64,000 bases of DNA. Origin: Nocardiopsis sp. ATB16-24. Lineage in GTDB: Bacteria; Actinomycetota; Actinomycetes; Streptosporangiales; Streptosporangiaceae. Of the stretch, positions 34,229 through 43,109 are shown in pieces (the first letter of the stretch is position 1; the number at the start of each line of letters is the position of its first letter). The DNA lies in contig NZ_JASCXJ010000015.1 of the NCBI RefSeq assembly GCF_030271535.1, forward strand, positions 1 to 64,000, written 5' to 3'. The notes under the pieces are model-generated. The model was not told the DNA's origin and made no database searches. It worked only from the letters and a program-made list of their open reading frames with translations. Both the position numbers and the translations under genes were made by a program.

Positions 34229-35616
34229 GCCTTCCAGGGGATGTCGGCGGTCAGGACGGTGCCCTGTCCGGTCGGGCTGTGGACGGTCAGGGTTCCGTCG
34301 ACGGCGTCCACGCGGTCCCACAGGCCGTACAGGCCCGTGCCGGTTTCGGGGTCGGCTCCCCCGACGCCGTCGTCGGTGACGGTCAGTCTGAGCAGGTCGC
34401 CGCCCTGGCGGGGTGGGCGCCTCACTCGGTGGGCGCCGACCGTGACCTGCCGGGCCGCGGCGTGTTTGGCGATGTTGGTCAACGCCTCGCACGCCACGTA
34501 GTAGGCGATGGCCTCCGCGCGTGGGGTGGGCCGTTCGGGTAGGTCGACGTCCACCCGTACCGGGACGGGGGCGCGCCCGGCGGCCACGGGCAGGGCCGCG
34601 CTCAGGCCGTGGTCGGTCAGGACGCGGGGATGGAGTCCGCGTGCGACCTGACGCAGGTCCTCCATGACCTCTTTGGAGTCGCGTTGGGCTTCGCCGATCA
34701 GGTCCAGGGCGGCCTGGGGGTCGGTGGTCACACGTGAGCGGGCCCGGGTCAGGGTCATGGACAGGGCCAACAGCCGTTGTTGGGCGCCGTCGTGCAGGTC
34801 GCGTTCGATGCGGCGGCGTTCGGCCTCGGCGGCGTCGACCATGCGCAGGCGGCTGTCCTGGACGTGGAGCAGGCGGCGGCGGATGCGCACCTCGGGCGCC
34901 TCGAACAGCAGCACGCGGTGCAGCAGGACCTCGGTGGTGATCATGTGGGGGGCCAGGCGCAGTCCCACCAGGACGCACAGGGGGCCGACCGCCACCAGGG
35001 TCAGTGGTCCGACCAGGTCGTCGGGGGAGCCTTGGACGAGGACGAACACGATGCCGAGCAGCGCGGCGAGGGTCGTGGCGCCTCCGCACACCACCAGCAG
35101 CACCACCACTCCCCCGGCCAGGAGGCCGTGCAGGGCGGTGGCGGTGCTGTAGACCACCGCCGACCAGGCGTCACGGCCGAAGACGAACCGCCAGGCGCGC
35201 AGGAGCGGGGTGTCGTCGGTCAGGGGGTCGGGCGGGCTGGTCTCCACGATCCCGAACACGTCGTCCAGCCGGTTGCGTTGGACCTGGCAGGACAGACGGG
35301 CCAGCAGGGTCGCGGCGGCCGGCAGGAGCAGAAGGAACAGCAGGGCGTCCACGGCCAGGGGGGCGGGTCCGGGTCGGGGGAGGTCGGGCAGCCAGGGCGC
35401 GGTGGCCGTGAAGCCGATCCAGGTGGCCGAGACGATGAGCAGGCAGGCGGGGAGCAGGTAGAACAGGGCCAGTGTCAGGGAGGTCATCAGGTGCAGGACC
35501 TCGACCAGGCGCACACGCCAGGCGGGGCCGTAGGTCTGGGCGGCGCGGGACGGCCCCTGGGGGGCGGGTGGCCTCCTGCCGCCCCGGGCTTGGTGGTGTG
35601 CGTTTCGACCCGTCAC
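34225..35616 (-). CDS. sensor histidine kinase
   Basis: A 463-residue NarL-type kinase with four to five membrane segments in the first 250 residues, a HisKA_3 domain with phospho-His in RRRIERDLHDGAQQRLLALS and a HATPase domain (EALTNIAKHAAA, DDGVGGADPETGTGLYGLWD). It senses an unknown envelope signal and phosphorylates the downstream regulator. The start is GTG 35616, with TAGATT (minus strand, 35628-35623) 6 nt upstream and no ribosome site, suggesting a leaderless mRNA. Confidence 0.92.
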   Translation of the reverse strand: MTGRNAHHQARGGRRPPAPQGPSRAAQTYGPAWRVRLVEVLHLMTSLTLALFYLLPACLLIVSATWIGFTATAPWLPDLPRPGPAPLAVDALLFLLLLPAAATLLARLSCQVQRNRLDDVFGIVETSPPDPLTDDTPLLRAWRFVFGRDAWSAVVYSTATALHGLLAGGVVVLLVVCGGATTLAALLGIVFVLVQGSPDDLVGPLTLVAVGPLCVLVGLRLAPHMITTEVLLHRVLLFEAPEVRIRRRLLHVQDSRLRMVDAAEAERRRIERDLHDGAQQRLLALSMTLTRARSRVTTDPQAALDLIGEAQRDSKEVMEDLRQVARGLHPRVLTDHGLSAALPVAAGRAPVPVRVDVDLPERPTPRAEAIAYYVACEALTNIAKHAAARQVTVGAHRVRRPPRQGGDLLRLTVTDDGVGGADPETGTGLYGLWDRVDAVDGTLTVHSPTGQGTVLTADIPWKA

Positions 35617-35722
35617 GGGACCAATCTAGGTTCGACGCCCCTGGCGGGACGAGACCGTCAGCACGTGGAGTAGGAGTGGTGCTGGCACCACCGGTGCCGT
35701 CCAAGGAGGAAGGGGTTTGGGG

Positions 35723-36460
35723 ATGGGTGAGGGGCGGGTGGCGGTGCGGCCGGTGTTGGCCGACGTCGGTCGGATCAACATGTTGTTCGCGGTGCGGACG
35801 TCACCGCCCGGGGACGGTTGGCTTTGCCTGGGCGCGCCGTGGACGTGGGCGGGGGTGTTCGCCGGGGAGGTGGCGCGGGTGCGCGAGCACCTGACGCGAC
35901 TGTCGGGTGTGGCCGAGGAACAGGTGGAGCCGCGTGTGGCGGCCTCGGTGTTCTACCAGGGGTTGGCCACACGGGTGCTGTCCCCGGTGCTGGCGGCCGG
36001 GGTGTGCCATGGGGTGTTGGTGGAGGCGGCGCGTTTGTGGTGGGACCCGCATCGTGAGGGCTCGGTGGTGCTCGGCACCTGCCAGGAGGAGGCCGTGCCC
36101 GTGGTCGGTGGCATGGCGGGGGTGGCCGACTGGATCGAGCGGACGGTGCTTTTGGGGGTGTTGGAACAGGTCGCGCGGGAGGTGCGGGAGGTGGTGAAGG
36201 TCGCCCCCGGGCTGTTGCGGGGCAACATCGCCGCTTCGCTGGCGGGGGCCGCAGGTGCTCTGGGCCGGGACCGTCCCGAGTACGGGGCAGCGGCGGAGGA
36301 GGTGACGCGGGACCTGTTGCGGCGCCCCTGTCTTGAGGGAAGCGGGGGTTACACGGACACCGACCAGGTCGGGGCGGCGGTGTTCCGGCGCACCACGTGC
36401 TGCCTGTACTACCGGGTTCGGGGTGGCGGCTACTGCGGTGACTGTGCTCTGGAGCCCTGA
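35723..36460 (+). CDS. FhuF-like (2Fe-2S) protein
   Basis: A 245-residue protein ending in the FhuF-type iron-sulfur motif: RTTCCLYYRVRGGGYCGDCA (four Cys in the CC...CxxC arrangement). The body matches siderophore-iron reductase/FhuF-like proteins (FYQGLATRVLSPVLAAG, LLRGNIAASLAGA). It may reduce ferric siderophore complexes in the cytoplasm; no siderophore genes are adjacent. ATG 35723 follows GGAGGAAGGGG; TTG 35717 is less likely. Monocistronic, divergent from the kinase operon. Confidence 0.83.
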   Translation: MGEGRVAVRPVLADVGRINMLFAVRTSPPGDGWLCLGAPWTWAGVFAGEVARVREHLTRLSGVAEEQVEPRVAASVFYQGLATRVLSPVLAAGVCHGVLVEAARLWWDPHREGSVVLGTCQEEAVPVVGGMAGVADWIERTVLLGVLEQVAREVREVVKVAPGLLRGNIAASLAGAAGALGRDRPEYGAAAEEVTRDLLRRPCLEGSGGYTDTDQVGAAVFRRTTCCLYYRVRGGGYCGDCALEP

Positions 36461-36791
36461 AGCCACATCCGTGGGCCGAAGACCGGTGGACGTGGCCGGG
36501 TGTGTCCGCGCTCCTGGGCCGATGGTCACTTCCTCGGTCGCGTCCCTGTACCACGACGCCGACTTCGACAGCCCACGCGGCCCGGCTGGGCCGAGCTGGT
36601 GCTGGGCGTCCTGCGCGGCGAACCGGCCGCCACCGGCCGGGGGACGACCTCAGTGAGCAGGCGAGCGGGCCCGGGCGCGCCGAGATCCGCGCCCGGGCTG
36701 GTCCGCCTCTCCCCCTCCGGATCTGAGCGGCGTGACCCGTGCGGGGGCCGGGGCGCCACGCCACCGGTTCGGGTGTCCTGGGGTTGAGTCT
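36461..36791. other. intergenic region between convergent genes
   Basis: About 330 bases. A plus-strand stretch reads SVASLYHDADFDSPRGPA and, one frame over, WAELVLGVLRGEP, hinting at a frame-shifted remnant, but I recognise no family. A strong hairpin at 36669-36698 is listed separately. Confidence 0.35.
36669..36698. terminator. bidirectional GC-rich hairpin
   Basis: GCCCGGGCGCG and CGCGCCCGGGC form a perfect 11-bp stem with an 8-nt loop between the convergent FhuF-like and VOC genes. No U-tract. Confidence 0.7.
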
Positions 36792-37274
36792 TCAGCCCTG
36801 GTCCGCGGCCCTGCGGATCTCCTCCAGGTCGATCCTTCTCATCTTCAGCATCGCCTGCATGGCGCGCCCGGCCCTGGCGGGGTCGGGGTCGTCCAGCAGA
36901 TCGTCGAGTTCGGCGGGGAAGACCTGCCAGGAAAGACCGAAGCGGTCCTTGAGCCAGCCGCACTCGCCCTCCTGGCCGCCTTCGGTGAGTTTGTCCCAGT
37001 AGTGGTCGGACTCCTGCTGGTCGTCGCAGATGACCTGGAGTGAGCACGCCTCGGTGAAGGGGAATCCGGGGCCGCCGTTGAGGGCGGTGATCTGCTGTCC
37101 GTTGATCTCGAAGTCCACGGTGAGCACCATGCCGGCGGGGCGGGGTCCTTCGGGTCCGTAGTGGCGCACGCGCAGGAGGCGCGAGTCGTCGAACAGGTCG
37201 ACGTAGAAGTCGGCCGCTTCCTTGGCCTGGGTGTCGAACCACAGGCACGGGGTGATCTTGCCGAGTCTGGTCAT
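36792..37274 (-). CDS. VOC family protein, PhnB-like
   Basis: A 160-residue vicinal-oxygen-chelate protein of the PhnB/3-demethylubiquinone-methyltransferase-like subfamily. It shows ITPCLWFDTQAKEAADFYVD, VDFEINGQQITALNGGPGFP, ECGWLKDRFGLSWQVFP and a C-terminal AMQAMLKMRRIDLEEIRRA helix typical of this group. The function of these proteins is not established. Start ATG 37274 has AAGGAA upstream. Convergent with the FhuF-like gene. Confidence 0.87.
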   Translation of the reverse strand: MTRLGKITPCLWFDTQAKEAADFYVDLFDDSRLLRVRHYGPEGPRPAGMVLTVDFEINGQQITALNGGPGFPFTEACSLQVICDDQQESDHYWDKLTEGGQEGECGWLKDRFGLSWQVFPAELDDLLDDPDPARAGRAMQAMLKMRRIDLEEIRRAADQG

Positions 37275-37536
37275 GGTCTGTTTCCTTCCTGTACGGGCGC
37301 GGGCTCACCGCGCGGGCCGTCACAGGGAAGGACATCCGTTGTGCGTGCAACTCATCGGGTCCGCCGGATTCTTTTTCGGGTTGTGAGGCGGGGTTTCGAC
37401 GTGGACGCGGGGGCGTCTCATGCTCGCCCCCACCATGATCGTCTCATTTCCTGAGACGTGCGTATCGCCATGGGAGACGTCGGGTGTAGGGTCCGCGGTG
37501 TCGGCACTGCTTGGCGTACTGCGAGAGGTCGGTTCC

Positions 37537-38334
37537 ATGACGCGTTACACCCACGGACAGCACCCCACCGTCACCGATTCCTATCGTTGGCGCGACGCGG
37601 AGAACTCCGTGGCCTACGCGCTCGATGAGATGGTGCCGGGGCGTTCACTGCTGGATGTGGGGTGCGGTCCGGGCAGCGTCACCGTGGACCTGGCCCGGCG
37701 GGTGGCCCCCGGGCGGGTCACCGCGGTGGACGTCTCGGCCGAGGCGGTGGAGCTGGCCCGCGCCACCGCGCGCGAGGCCGGGGTGGAGGGCATCGAGTTC
37801 CTGGTGGCCGACGTTCACGACCTTGCCCTTCCCGAGGGCTCCTTCGATGTCGTCCACGCCCACCAGGTCCTCCAGCACGTGGCCGACCCGGTCCGGGCCC
37901 TGTCCCGGATGAGACGGTTGGCCGCCCCGGGCGGTGTGGTGGCCGTGTGCGACAGCGACTACTCCGGGATGTACTGGTATCCGCGTCTGCCCGAGCTGGA
38001 GGAGTGGATGCGGCTCTATCAGCGCGTCGCCCGCCGCAACGGCGGCGAACCCGACGCGGGGAGGCACATGCTCGCCTGGGCGCGACGGGCCGGGTTGGAG
38101 GACGTCACCTACGTGGCCGAGGTCTGGAACCACTCCGCCCCGCAGGACCGTGCCTGGTGGGGCGGGATGTGGGCCAGGCGCATCCTGGAGTCGGACATGG
38201 GCCGGCAGGCGTTGGAGGAGGGCGAGGCCACCCGGGAGGACCTGGAGCGCATCTCGGCGGGTTGGAAGGCCTGGAGCGAGGAGCCGGACGGGGTGTTCGT
38301 GGTGCCCCGCGGTGCGATCCTGTGCCGGGTCTGA
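37537..38334 (+). CDS. SAM-dependent methyltransferase
   Basis: A 265-residue class I methyltransferase (UbiE/Methyltransf_11 type). Motif I is SLLDVGCGPGSVTVDLA near residue 43, motif II region VTAVDVSAEAVELA, motif post-I VADVHDLALPEGSFDVVHAH and LAAPGGVVAVCDSDYSG follow. Substrate unknown. ATG 37537 follows GAGAGG at 8 nt; an upstream in-frame start at 37420 adds a tail without homology. Confidence 0.88.
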   Translation: MTRYTHGQHPTVTDSYRWRDAENSVAYALDEMVPGRSLLDVGCGPGSVTVDLARRVAPGRVTAVDVSAEAVELARATAREAGVEGIEFLVADVHDLALPEGSFDVVHAHQVLQHVADPVRALSRMRRLAAPGGVVAVCDSDYSGMYWYPRLPELEEWMRLYQRVARRNGGEPDAGRHMLAWARRAGLEDVTYVAEVWNHSAPQDRAWWGGMWARRILESDMGRQALEEGEATREDLERISAGWKAWSEEPDGVFVVPRGAILCRV

Positions 38335-38436
38335 CCCGCCCGGGCCCGTGCGGAGGCCTGCGAAGCGGGCGTCGGCACGTGAGGGGCGGGCTCGGGCCCT
38401 TTGCCGTCGAGGTCGACGAAGGCCCTTGTTCGCTAG

Positions 38437-38596
38437 GGAGTGTTTTTTAGAAGGCTTTCGGGTCAGCGAGCGGCCGTCCAGGCAATCTCTCGCAAGACGA
38501 TGTGCGAAGTTCAGCCTGGTCGTGCTTCACGAGCGCAGAGGCGTAGCGAGAGGCGGCCTGGTGGACGCGAGCCCGAAATGATGCAAAAAACACGAC
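38437..38596. mobile_element. MITE-like element with terminal inverted repeats and CTAG flanks
   Basis: 160 bp bounded by CTAG on both sides (38433-38436 and 38597-38600). The two ends match as inverted repeats: GGAGTGTTTTTT on the left and, reverse-complemented, GTCGTGTTTTTT on the right, each followed 7-8 nt later by TTTCGGG. Inner segments also pair (CTCTCGC with GCGAGAG). No transposase frame is present, so this is a non-autonomous element or IS remnant. The right CTAG supplies the TAG stop codon of the adjacent regulator gene. Confidence 0.75.
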
Positions 38597-39316
38597 CTAG
38601 TTAATGTACTCGGCGCGGACCGCGTAGATGGCGGCCTCGGTGCGCGAGTGCACCTGGAGTTTCTCCAGGATCTTGCGCACGTGGTTCTTCACCGTGTTCT
38701 CGGTGATGAACAGCCGCTCGCCGATCTCCCGGTTGTTCAGTGAGTGCGCCAGCAGCCGCAGGACCTCGGTCTCGCGTCGGGTCAGGTCCGGAATGGTCGG
38801 TCGGCTGGGCGGTCCGCTCTCCTGTTTGGCCAACTCGGCGAACTCGGCGATGAGCTTGGTGGCCATCGCGGGGTTGATCAGGGACTGACCGTCGGCGATG
38901 GAACGCACCACCCGGGCGATGTCGGTGACGCCGATGGCCTTGAGCAGGTATCCGGCCGCTCCGGCTTTGAGGGCGTCGAACAGGTCGGCTTCCTCGTCGC
39001 TCATGGTGAGCATGACGAAACGGGTGCCCGGCACCGCCTCGCGGATGCGCGAGCAGGCGTCGATACCGCTGGTGTGCGGCATCATCACGTCCATGAGGAC
39101 CACGTCGGGACGTAGTTCGGTGGCCAGCCCGACGGCCTCCTCGCCGTCGCCGGCCTCTCCCACCACGTCGATGTCCTCCTCGTCCCCCAGAACGGAGACC
39201 AGACCGCGGCGGAACAGCGCGTGGTCGTCCACGACCAGGACACGGATCGGCGCGGCGGGGGCGGGTTCTGTGCCGGGATGGGGTATCTGTGCGGAGAGAG
39301 GGGGGTGGGGACTCAC
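38597..39316 (-). CDS. LuxR family response regulator, orphan
   Basis: A 239-residue NarL-type regulator. Receiver motifs: VLVVDDHALFRRG, phospho-Asp in VVLMDVMMPHTSG, and Lys in GYLLKAIG; HTH: LTRRETEVLRLLAHSLNNRE. No kinase is adjacent, so the partner is elsewhere. GTG 39316 is the most plausible start, with AAGGAA 12 nt upstream; a longer frame to 39448 is Pro/Arg-rich. The final codons are Tyr-Ile-Asn-stop, and the stop TAG is part of the CTAG flank of the MITE-like element. Confidence 0.88.
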   Translation of the reverse strand: MSPHPPLSAQIPHPGTEPAPAAPIRVLVVDDHALFRRGLVSVLGDEEDIDVVGEAGDGEEAVGLATELRPDVVLMDVMMPHTSGIDACSRIREAVPGTRFVMLTMSDEEADLFDALKAGAAGYLLKAIGVTDIARVVRSIADGQSLINPAMATKLIAEFAELAKQESGPPSRPTIPDLTRRETEVLRLLAHSLNNREIGERLFITENTVKNHVRKILEKLQVHSRTEAAIYAVRAEYIN

Positions 39317-39640
39317 GGGATCGGACCGTTCCTTCCCTTGCAGTAGAACGGGCTTTCGCACGCTGGGGCCTGGAGGCCGCGGAGGTGCTCGCGCGCCCCG
39401 CGGATCCGCCCGCCCCGTGCGGGTGCTTCTCGTCGAGGTCGTGCCCATCTTCGCACGGGCGGCGGTGTCGTGGTGCGGGGTCGGGGATTTTCTTCGGTGC
39501 GCGCGTGGACCTTCCCCACCCGTGGTGACGCGCCTCGCCTCGGGTGGGGGAGGGACGCCCGGGTGGCCGGGTGGAAGGTCGGTCGACAGTGGCGGTGTCG
39601 CGGACCGTGGGGGAGCCGTAGAGCACGAGGAGGAAGTTCC
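39317..39640. other. divergent intergenic region
   Basis: About 325 bases between the orphan regulator and the MarR gene. It must contain both promoters. I see no clear palindrome longer than 6 bp per arm, and no coding frame. Confidence 0.4.
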
Positions 39641-40048
39641 ATGTCCGAGCTACCGATCGGTTACTGGCTCAAACACCTGGATCGGCTCATCGAGAACGAC
39701 TTCGAGCGGATCCTGGCCTCGCAGGGGCTGGGGCGTCGCCACTGGCAGGTCCTGCACTCTCTGTACACCGATCCGGGCACCATCGCCGACCTGGACCGTG
39801 CTCTGGCCCCGTTCTTGGAGGAGGACGAGTACACCGTGGCGCCGGTGGTGGAGCAGCTGCGCCAGCGCGGCTGGGTGCGGGGGCTGGTCTCCCTGGAGCT
39901 GACACCGGCGGGCCGGGATGGGCATGAGGCCCTCTTCGCCAAGGTGCAGGAGGCGCACCGTCGCCTCTCACGCGATATCGGCGAGGAGGAGTATCGGGTC
40001 GCGGTCAGCGTACTGAAGCGAATGTCGACCAATCTCGAACAGGGGTGA
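39641..40048 (+). CDS. MarR family transcriptional regulator
   Basis: A 135-residue winged-helix protein beginning MSELPIGYWLKHLDRLIEND. The DNA-binding part includes RRHWQVLHSLYTDPGTIADL and the wing APVVEQLRQRGWVRGLVSLE LTPAG. ATG 39641 is preceded by GAGGAGGAAG. Targets unknown; it ends 15 bp before the convergent GNAT gene. Confidence 0.83.
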   Translation: MSELPIGYWLKHLDRLIENDFERILASQGLGRRHWQVLHSLYTDPGTIADLDRALAPFLEEDEYTVAPVVEQLRQRGWVRGLVSLELTPAGRDGHEALFAKVQEAHRRLSRDIGEEEYRVAVSVLKRMSTNLEQG

Positions 40049-40063
40049 GCGGGCCGGTGCGGG

Positions 40064-40636
40064 TCAGGGCGTGGGCAGTTCCTTGGTGAGTTCGACAAAG
40101 GCCAGGTCGTCCCGTTTGGGTCGACCGAAGGTCTCGTCCCCGTAGGGGAAGGGTTCGGTCCTGCCGGTGTCGGTGTAGCCGCGCCGTTCGTACCAGGCGA
40201 TCAGCTCCGGTCGCTGCTTGAGCACCTTCATCCGCATCAGGTGGCAGCCCCAGGCGCGGGCCGCGGTGTTCTCGGCTTCGGCCAGTACGCGCCTGCCCAG
40301 CCCCGATCCCTGGATGGTGGGCCGTACCGAGAACATGCCGAAGTAGGCGTCGTCGGTGCCGCGTCGGAGTTCGCAGCAGGCCACGATGCGCCCTTCGGCC
40401 TCGGCGACCAGGACGATGGTGTCGGCTCGCTCCACCAGCTCCGTCATGCTTTGGGCGTCCATGCGCTGGCCGTCGAGCAGGTCGGCCTCGGTGGTCCAGC
40501 CCTGTTTGGACACATCCCCCCGGTAGCAGGAGTTGACCAGTTCCACCAGGGCGGGCACGTCGTCGGTGACGGCGTGTCTGTAGGTCGGTCGGAGTCCGCT
40601 CTGTGGTGCTTCGTGGCTGGTCTGGGTGCTGGTCAC
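40064..40636 (-). CDS. GNAT family N-acetyltransferase
   Basis: A 190-residue GNAT protein. The acetyl-CoA binding loop is SVRPTIQGSGLGRRVLAEAE near residue 104, and LIAWYERRGYTDTGRTEPFP is the C-terminal motif. Substrate unknown. GTG 40636 is preceded by a purine-rich GGGGGAGAGG. Monocistronic. Confidence 0.87.
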   Translation of the reverse strand: MTSTQTSHEAPQSGLRPTYRHAVTDDVPALVELVNSCYRGDVSKQGWTTEADLLDGQRMDAQSMTELVERADTIVLVAEAEGRIVACCELRRGTDDAYFGMFSVRPTIQGSGLGRRVLAEAENTAARAWGCHLMRMKVLKQRPELIAWYERRGYTDTGRTEPFPYGDETFGRPKRDDLAFVELTKELPTP

Positions 40637-40764
40637 ACGCCTCTCCCCCGTTGTTTCGGCTCCCTTGTGTCACTCCAGTATCGGACATGGCCCTCACCGG
40701 GGAGCACGCGCCCCAGGGTGTGGGGCGGTGCGTGAGTGCGCAGGTCGGCGCCTTGGGGCGGGGT

Positions 40765-41394
40765 TCAGCGGGTGTCGTGGTGGTGTCGGGCCTGTTGGAT
40801 GCGGGCCAGGAAGCCGCGTAGCCGCCGGCGGGCGCCGTCGGCGTCGATCAGGCCCGGGGTGGTGACCAGTTGCAGGGCGAGCCCGTCGACGTGGGTGTGC
40901 AGGTAGCCGGACCACTCCTCCACCCACGGGTCGGGGTGGGGCAGGAAGGGGTCGGGTACCGAGGCCCCGATCAGGCCCGCGACCAGTTGACGGTAGAGCC
41001 TGCGCTGGCTGTTCCAGCGCCGCTCCCGGTCACGGTCCAGCTCTCCCAGGGTCCCGGCGGCCTCCCAGGCCCGGTACTCGGCGCGGCGGGTCCGGTCCAG
41101 GGGGAGCAGTTGCTCTGCGTACTCGGCCGCCCTCTCCAGCAGGGGCGTGTGCGGGGACCGGGTCTTGTCCAGGTCCAGGATGCGCTGGGTGGCGCGTTCC
41201 TCGGCCAGGTCCATGGCGAACAGGAGCAGTTCCTCGCGTGTTCGGAAGTAGTGACGCAGCGCGCCGGGCGACCAGCCCGCCTCGGCGGCGACGGAGCGGA
41301 TGGACACGGCGGCGGGGCCGGCCTCGCCGATGATCCGCCACAGGGCCTCGGCCAGCTCTCGGCGGCGTTGTTCGTGGTCGACGATCTTGGGCAC
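40765..41394 (-). CDS. TetR family transcriptional regulator
   Basis: A 209-residue TetR repressor with HTH at about residues 28-50 (SIRSVAAEAGWSPGALRHYF RTREELL). GTG 41394 has TATAAA 6 nt upstream on the minus strand and no separate ribosome site, so the mRNA is probably leaderless. Two similar 14-bp palindromes lie between it and the divergent GAP-family gene; one overlaps its own -10 box, so autoregulation and control of the neighbour are likely. Confidence 0.9.
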   Translation of the reverse strand: MPKIVDHEQRRRELAEALWRIIGEAGPAAVSIRSVAAEAGWSPGALRHYFRTREELLLFAMDLAEERATQRILDLDKTRSPHTPLLERAAEYAEQLLPLDRTRRAEYRAWEAAGTLGELDRDRERRWNSQRRLYRQLVAGLIGASVPDPFLPHPDPWVEEWSGYLHTHVDGLALQLVTTPGLIDADGARRRLRGFLARIQQARHHHDTR

Positions 41395-41400
41395 CCCTCT

Positions 41401-41442
41401 TTTATAGCACGCCTGTGTTATTTTATTTAGCACATGCGTGCT
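41401..41442. promoter_or_regulatory. twin TetR-type operators and leaderless -10 box
   Basis: AGCACGCCTGTGTT (41406-41419) and AGCACATGCGTGCT (41429-41442; perfect AGCAC/GTGCT arms) share the pattern AGCACnnnnGTGyT with centres 23 bp apart. TTTATA at 41401-41406 is the minus-strand -10 box of the TetR gene. The placement between divergent genes implies co-regulation by the encoded TetR protein. Confidence 0.65.
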
Positions 41443-41464
41443 TTTAAAGAGACGGGAGTCTTCC

Positions 41465-42160
41465 ATGCCACCCCTGGACGTCCTGGTCCCGGTCGCCGGA
41501 TTGGCCCTGCTGGACACGCTCAGTCCGGCCACCATCGGGATCACCCTTTATGTGTTACTGACCGGGACGCACGCGGTGGCCCGCCCCCTGTTCGCCTACC
41601 TGGCCACCGTCGCGGTCTTCTACTTCACCTTGGGCTGTGTGCTCATGCTCGGATTCGGGGTGCTGTTCCAGGCCCTGGAGGGTCTGGCCGACAGCCCCGT
41701 CCTGGGGTGGGTGATGGTGGTGCTGGGCGCGGGCATGCTCGGCTACGCCCTGTTCATGCCGACCGGGTCGCGCAGACAGCGCAGACCCGCCGCGCTGGGC
41801 ACCACCGCGATGATCGGTCTGGGTGTGGCCACCGGACTGCTGGAGGGCGGCACGGCCCTGCCCTACTTCGGTGCCATCGGGATCATGACCACCGCCGACC
41901 TGCCGGTGGCGGTGTGGGTGCCCATGCTCGCCGTCTACAACCTCGTCATGGTGCTCCCGCCGATCCTGCTCTACCTGGCCCACCGCCTCTTCGGTGAGCG
42001 GCTGCGTCCCCGCCTGGAACGGTGGCGCACCAAGGTCGAGTCCTCCTCGCGTGAGGCGATGGGCTGGGTCATCGGCATCGCGGGATTCCTGGTCCTTCGC
42101 CACGGAGTGTGGCTCACCGGGATCCTGGAGGGCACGGGCATCTCCCTGAGCGGCCTTTGA
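41465..42160 (+). CDS. GAP family membrane protein
   Basis: A 231-residue protein with six predicted membrane segments (PVAGLALLDTLSPATIGITL, FAYLATVAVFYFTLGCVLML, VLGWVMVVLGAGMLGYALF, and others) of the GAP (glycolipid-addressing, LysE-like) family, some of whose members help export lipids in mycobacteria. ATG 41465 has GGGAG 7 nt upstream. Divergent from a TetR gene whose operators overlap the promoter region, so induction by a TetR ligand is likely. Substrate unknown. Confidence 0.8.
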   Translation: MPPLDVLVPVAGLALLDTLSPATIGITLYVLLTGTHAVARPLFAYLATVAVFYFTLGCVLMLGFGVLFQALEGLADSPVLGWVMVVLGAGMLGYALFMPTGSRRQRRPAALGTTAMIGLGVATGLLEGGTALPYFGAIGIMTTADLPVAVWVPMLAVYNLVMVLPPILLYLAHRLFGERLRPRLERWRTKVESSSREAMGWVIGIAGFLVLRHGVWLTGILEGTGISLSGL

Positions 42161-42283
42161 CCGAGGGGGCGACGAAGGGGGCGGGCGACGCGCGCGAAGG
42201 GGGGCGCTCATGCTTGACCGGCCTCCACTGTCGCCTGATGATGAACATCGCACATCAGGAAGATGACGATTCCACGGGGTTCC

Positions 42284-43027
42284 ATGGTCAACACAGAGGT
42301 CGTCGACGGCGTTCGTCTCCTCTCCCACGCCCACGTCAACTGCTATCTCATCGAGGACGACGACGGCGTGACCCTTGTGGACGCGGGCCTGCCGAGCATG
42401 TGGCCCATGGTCCTGGAAGCGCTGGAGCGGTCGGATCGGCGCCCCGACGAGGTCAGGGCTCTGGTGTTGACCCACGGCCACTTCGACCATGTCGGTTTCG
42501 CCGCGCGCGCCCGCAGGGAGTGGAACGTGCCCGTGCTGGTCCATCCCAAGGACACCCGCCTGGCCGCCCACCCCTACCGGTACAGGCCCGAACGCAACCG
42601 TCTTCTGTATCCGCTGACCCACCCCCGTTCCCTGCCGGTGCTGGGGCGGATGGCCATGGCCGGGGCGTTGAACGTCAAAGGGGTCGAAGGCACCGAGGAG
42701 CTGGCGACCGGAACCGCCCTGCCGTTGCCCGGTCGTCCCACGGTCGTGCACACCCCCGGGCACACCGACGGACACTGCATCCTGCACCTGCCCGAGCGTG
42801 ACGTCGTCCTCAGCGGTGACGCCCTGGTCACCCTGGACCCCTACACCGGTCACGTGGGCCCGCAGATCGTGGCCTCGGCGGCCACCAAGGACACCCGGCG
42901 GGCCCTGGCGTCCCTGGACGCGGTGGCCGCCACCGGCGCCACCACGGTGCTGCCCGGCCACGGGCGGCCCTGGTTCCAGGGGGCGCGGGAGGCGGTGCGC
43001 CACGCGCTCGACGTGGGCAGGCACTGA
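42284..43027 (+). CDS. MBL fold metallo-hydrolase
   Basis: A 247-residue metallo-beta-lactamase-fold protein. Metal motifs: VLTHGHFDHVG near residue 65, VHTPGHTDGHCILHL near 155, LSGDALVTLD near 178 and VLPGHGRPW near 220, giving a full dinuclear zinc site. Substrate unknown; glyoxalase II-like or general hydrolases are possible. ATG 42284 has GGGG 4 nt upstream; ATG 42263 is an alternative but its AGGAAG is too close. It follows the GAP gene by 120 bp. Confidence 0.87.
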   Translation: MVNTEVVDGVRLLSHAHVNCYLIEDDDGVTLVDAGLPSMWPMVLEALERSDRRPDEVRALVLTHGHFDHVGFAARARREWNVPVLVHPKDTRLAAHPYRYRPERNRLLYPLTHPRSLPVLGRMAMAGALNVKGVEGTEELATGTALPLPGRPTVVHTPGHTDGHCILHLPERDVVLSGDALVTLDPYTGHVGPQIVASAATKDTRRALASLDAVAATGATTVLPGHGRPWFQGAREAVRHALDVGRH

Positions 43028-43109
43028 GCCCCTCCCCCGCCACGATCCGGTGCCGTCGTTTCCGGGGTGGGCGCATGACCGAGGGGGCGTAGGGGCCCCA
43101 TCCCGAGGT

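Noticed and set aside
1..35000. G-excess on the plus strand in the left half, suggesting a leading-strand or origin signal
   Set aside because: By eye it varies with gene orientation and is absent over phoD and the thioesterase; a cumulative skew plot of the whole chromosome would be needed.
38437..38596. Complete insertion sequence
   Set aside because: Only 160 bp and no transposase frame, so at most a non-autonomous element or remnant.
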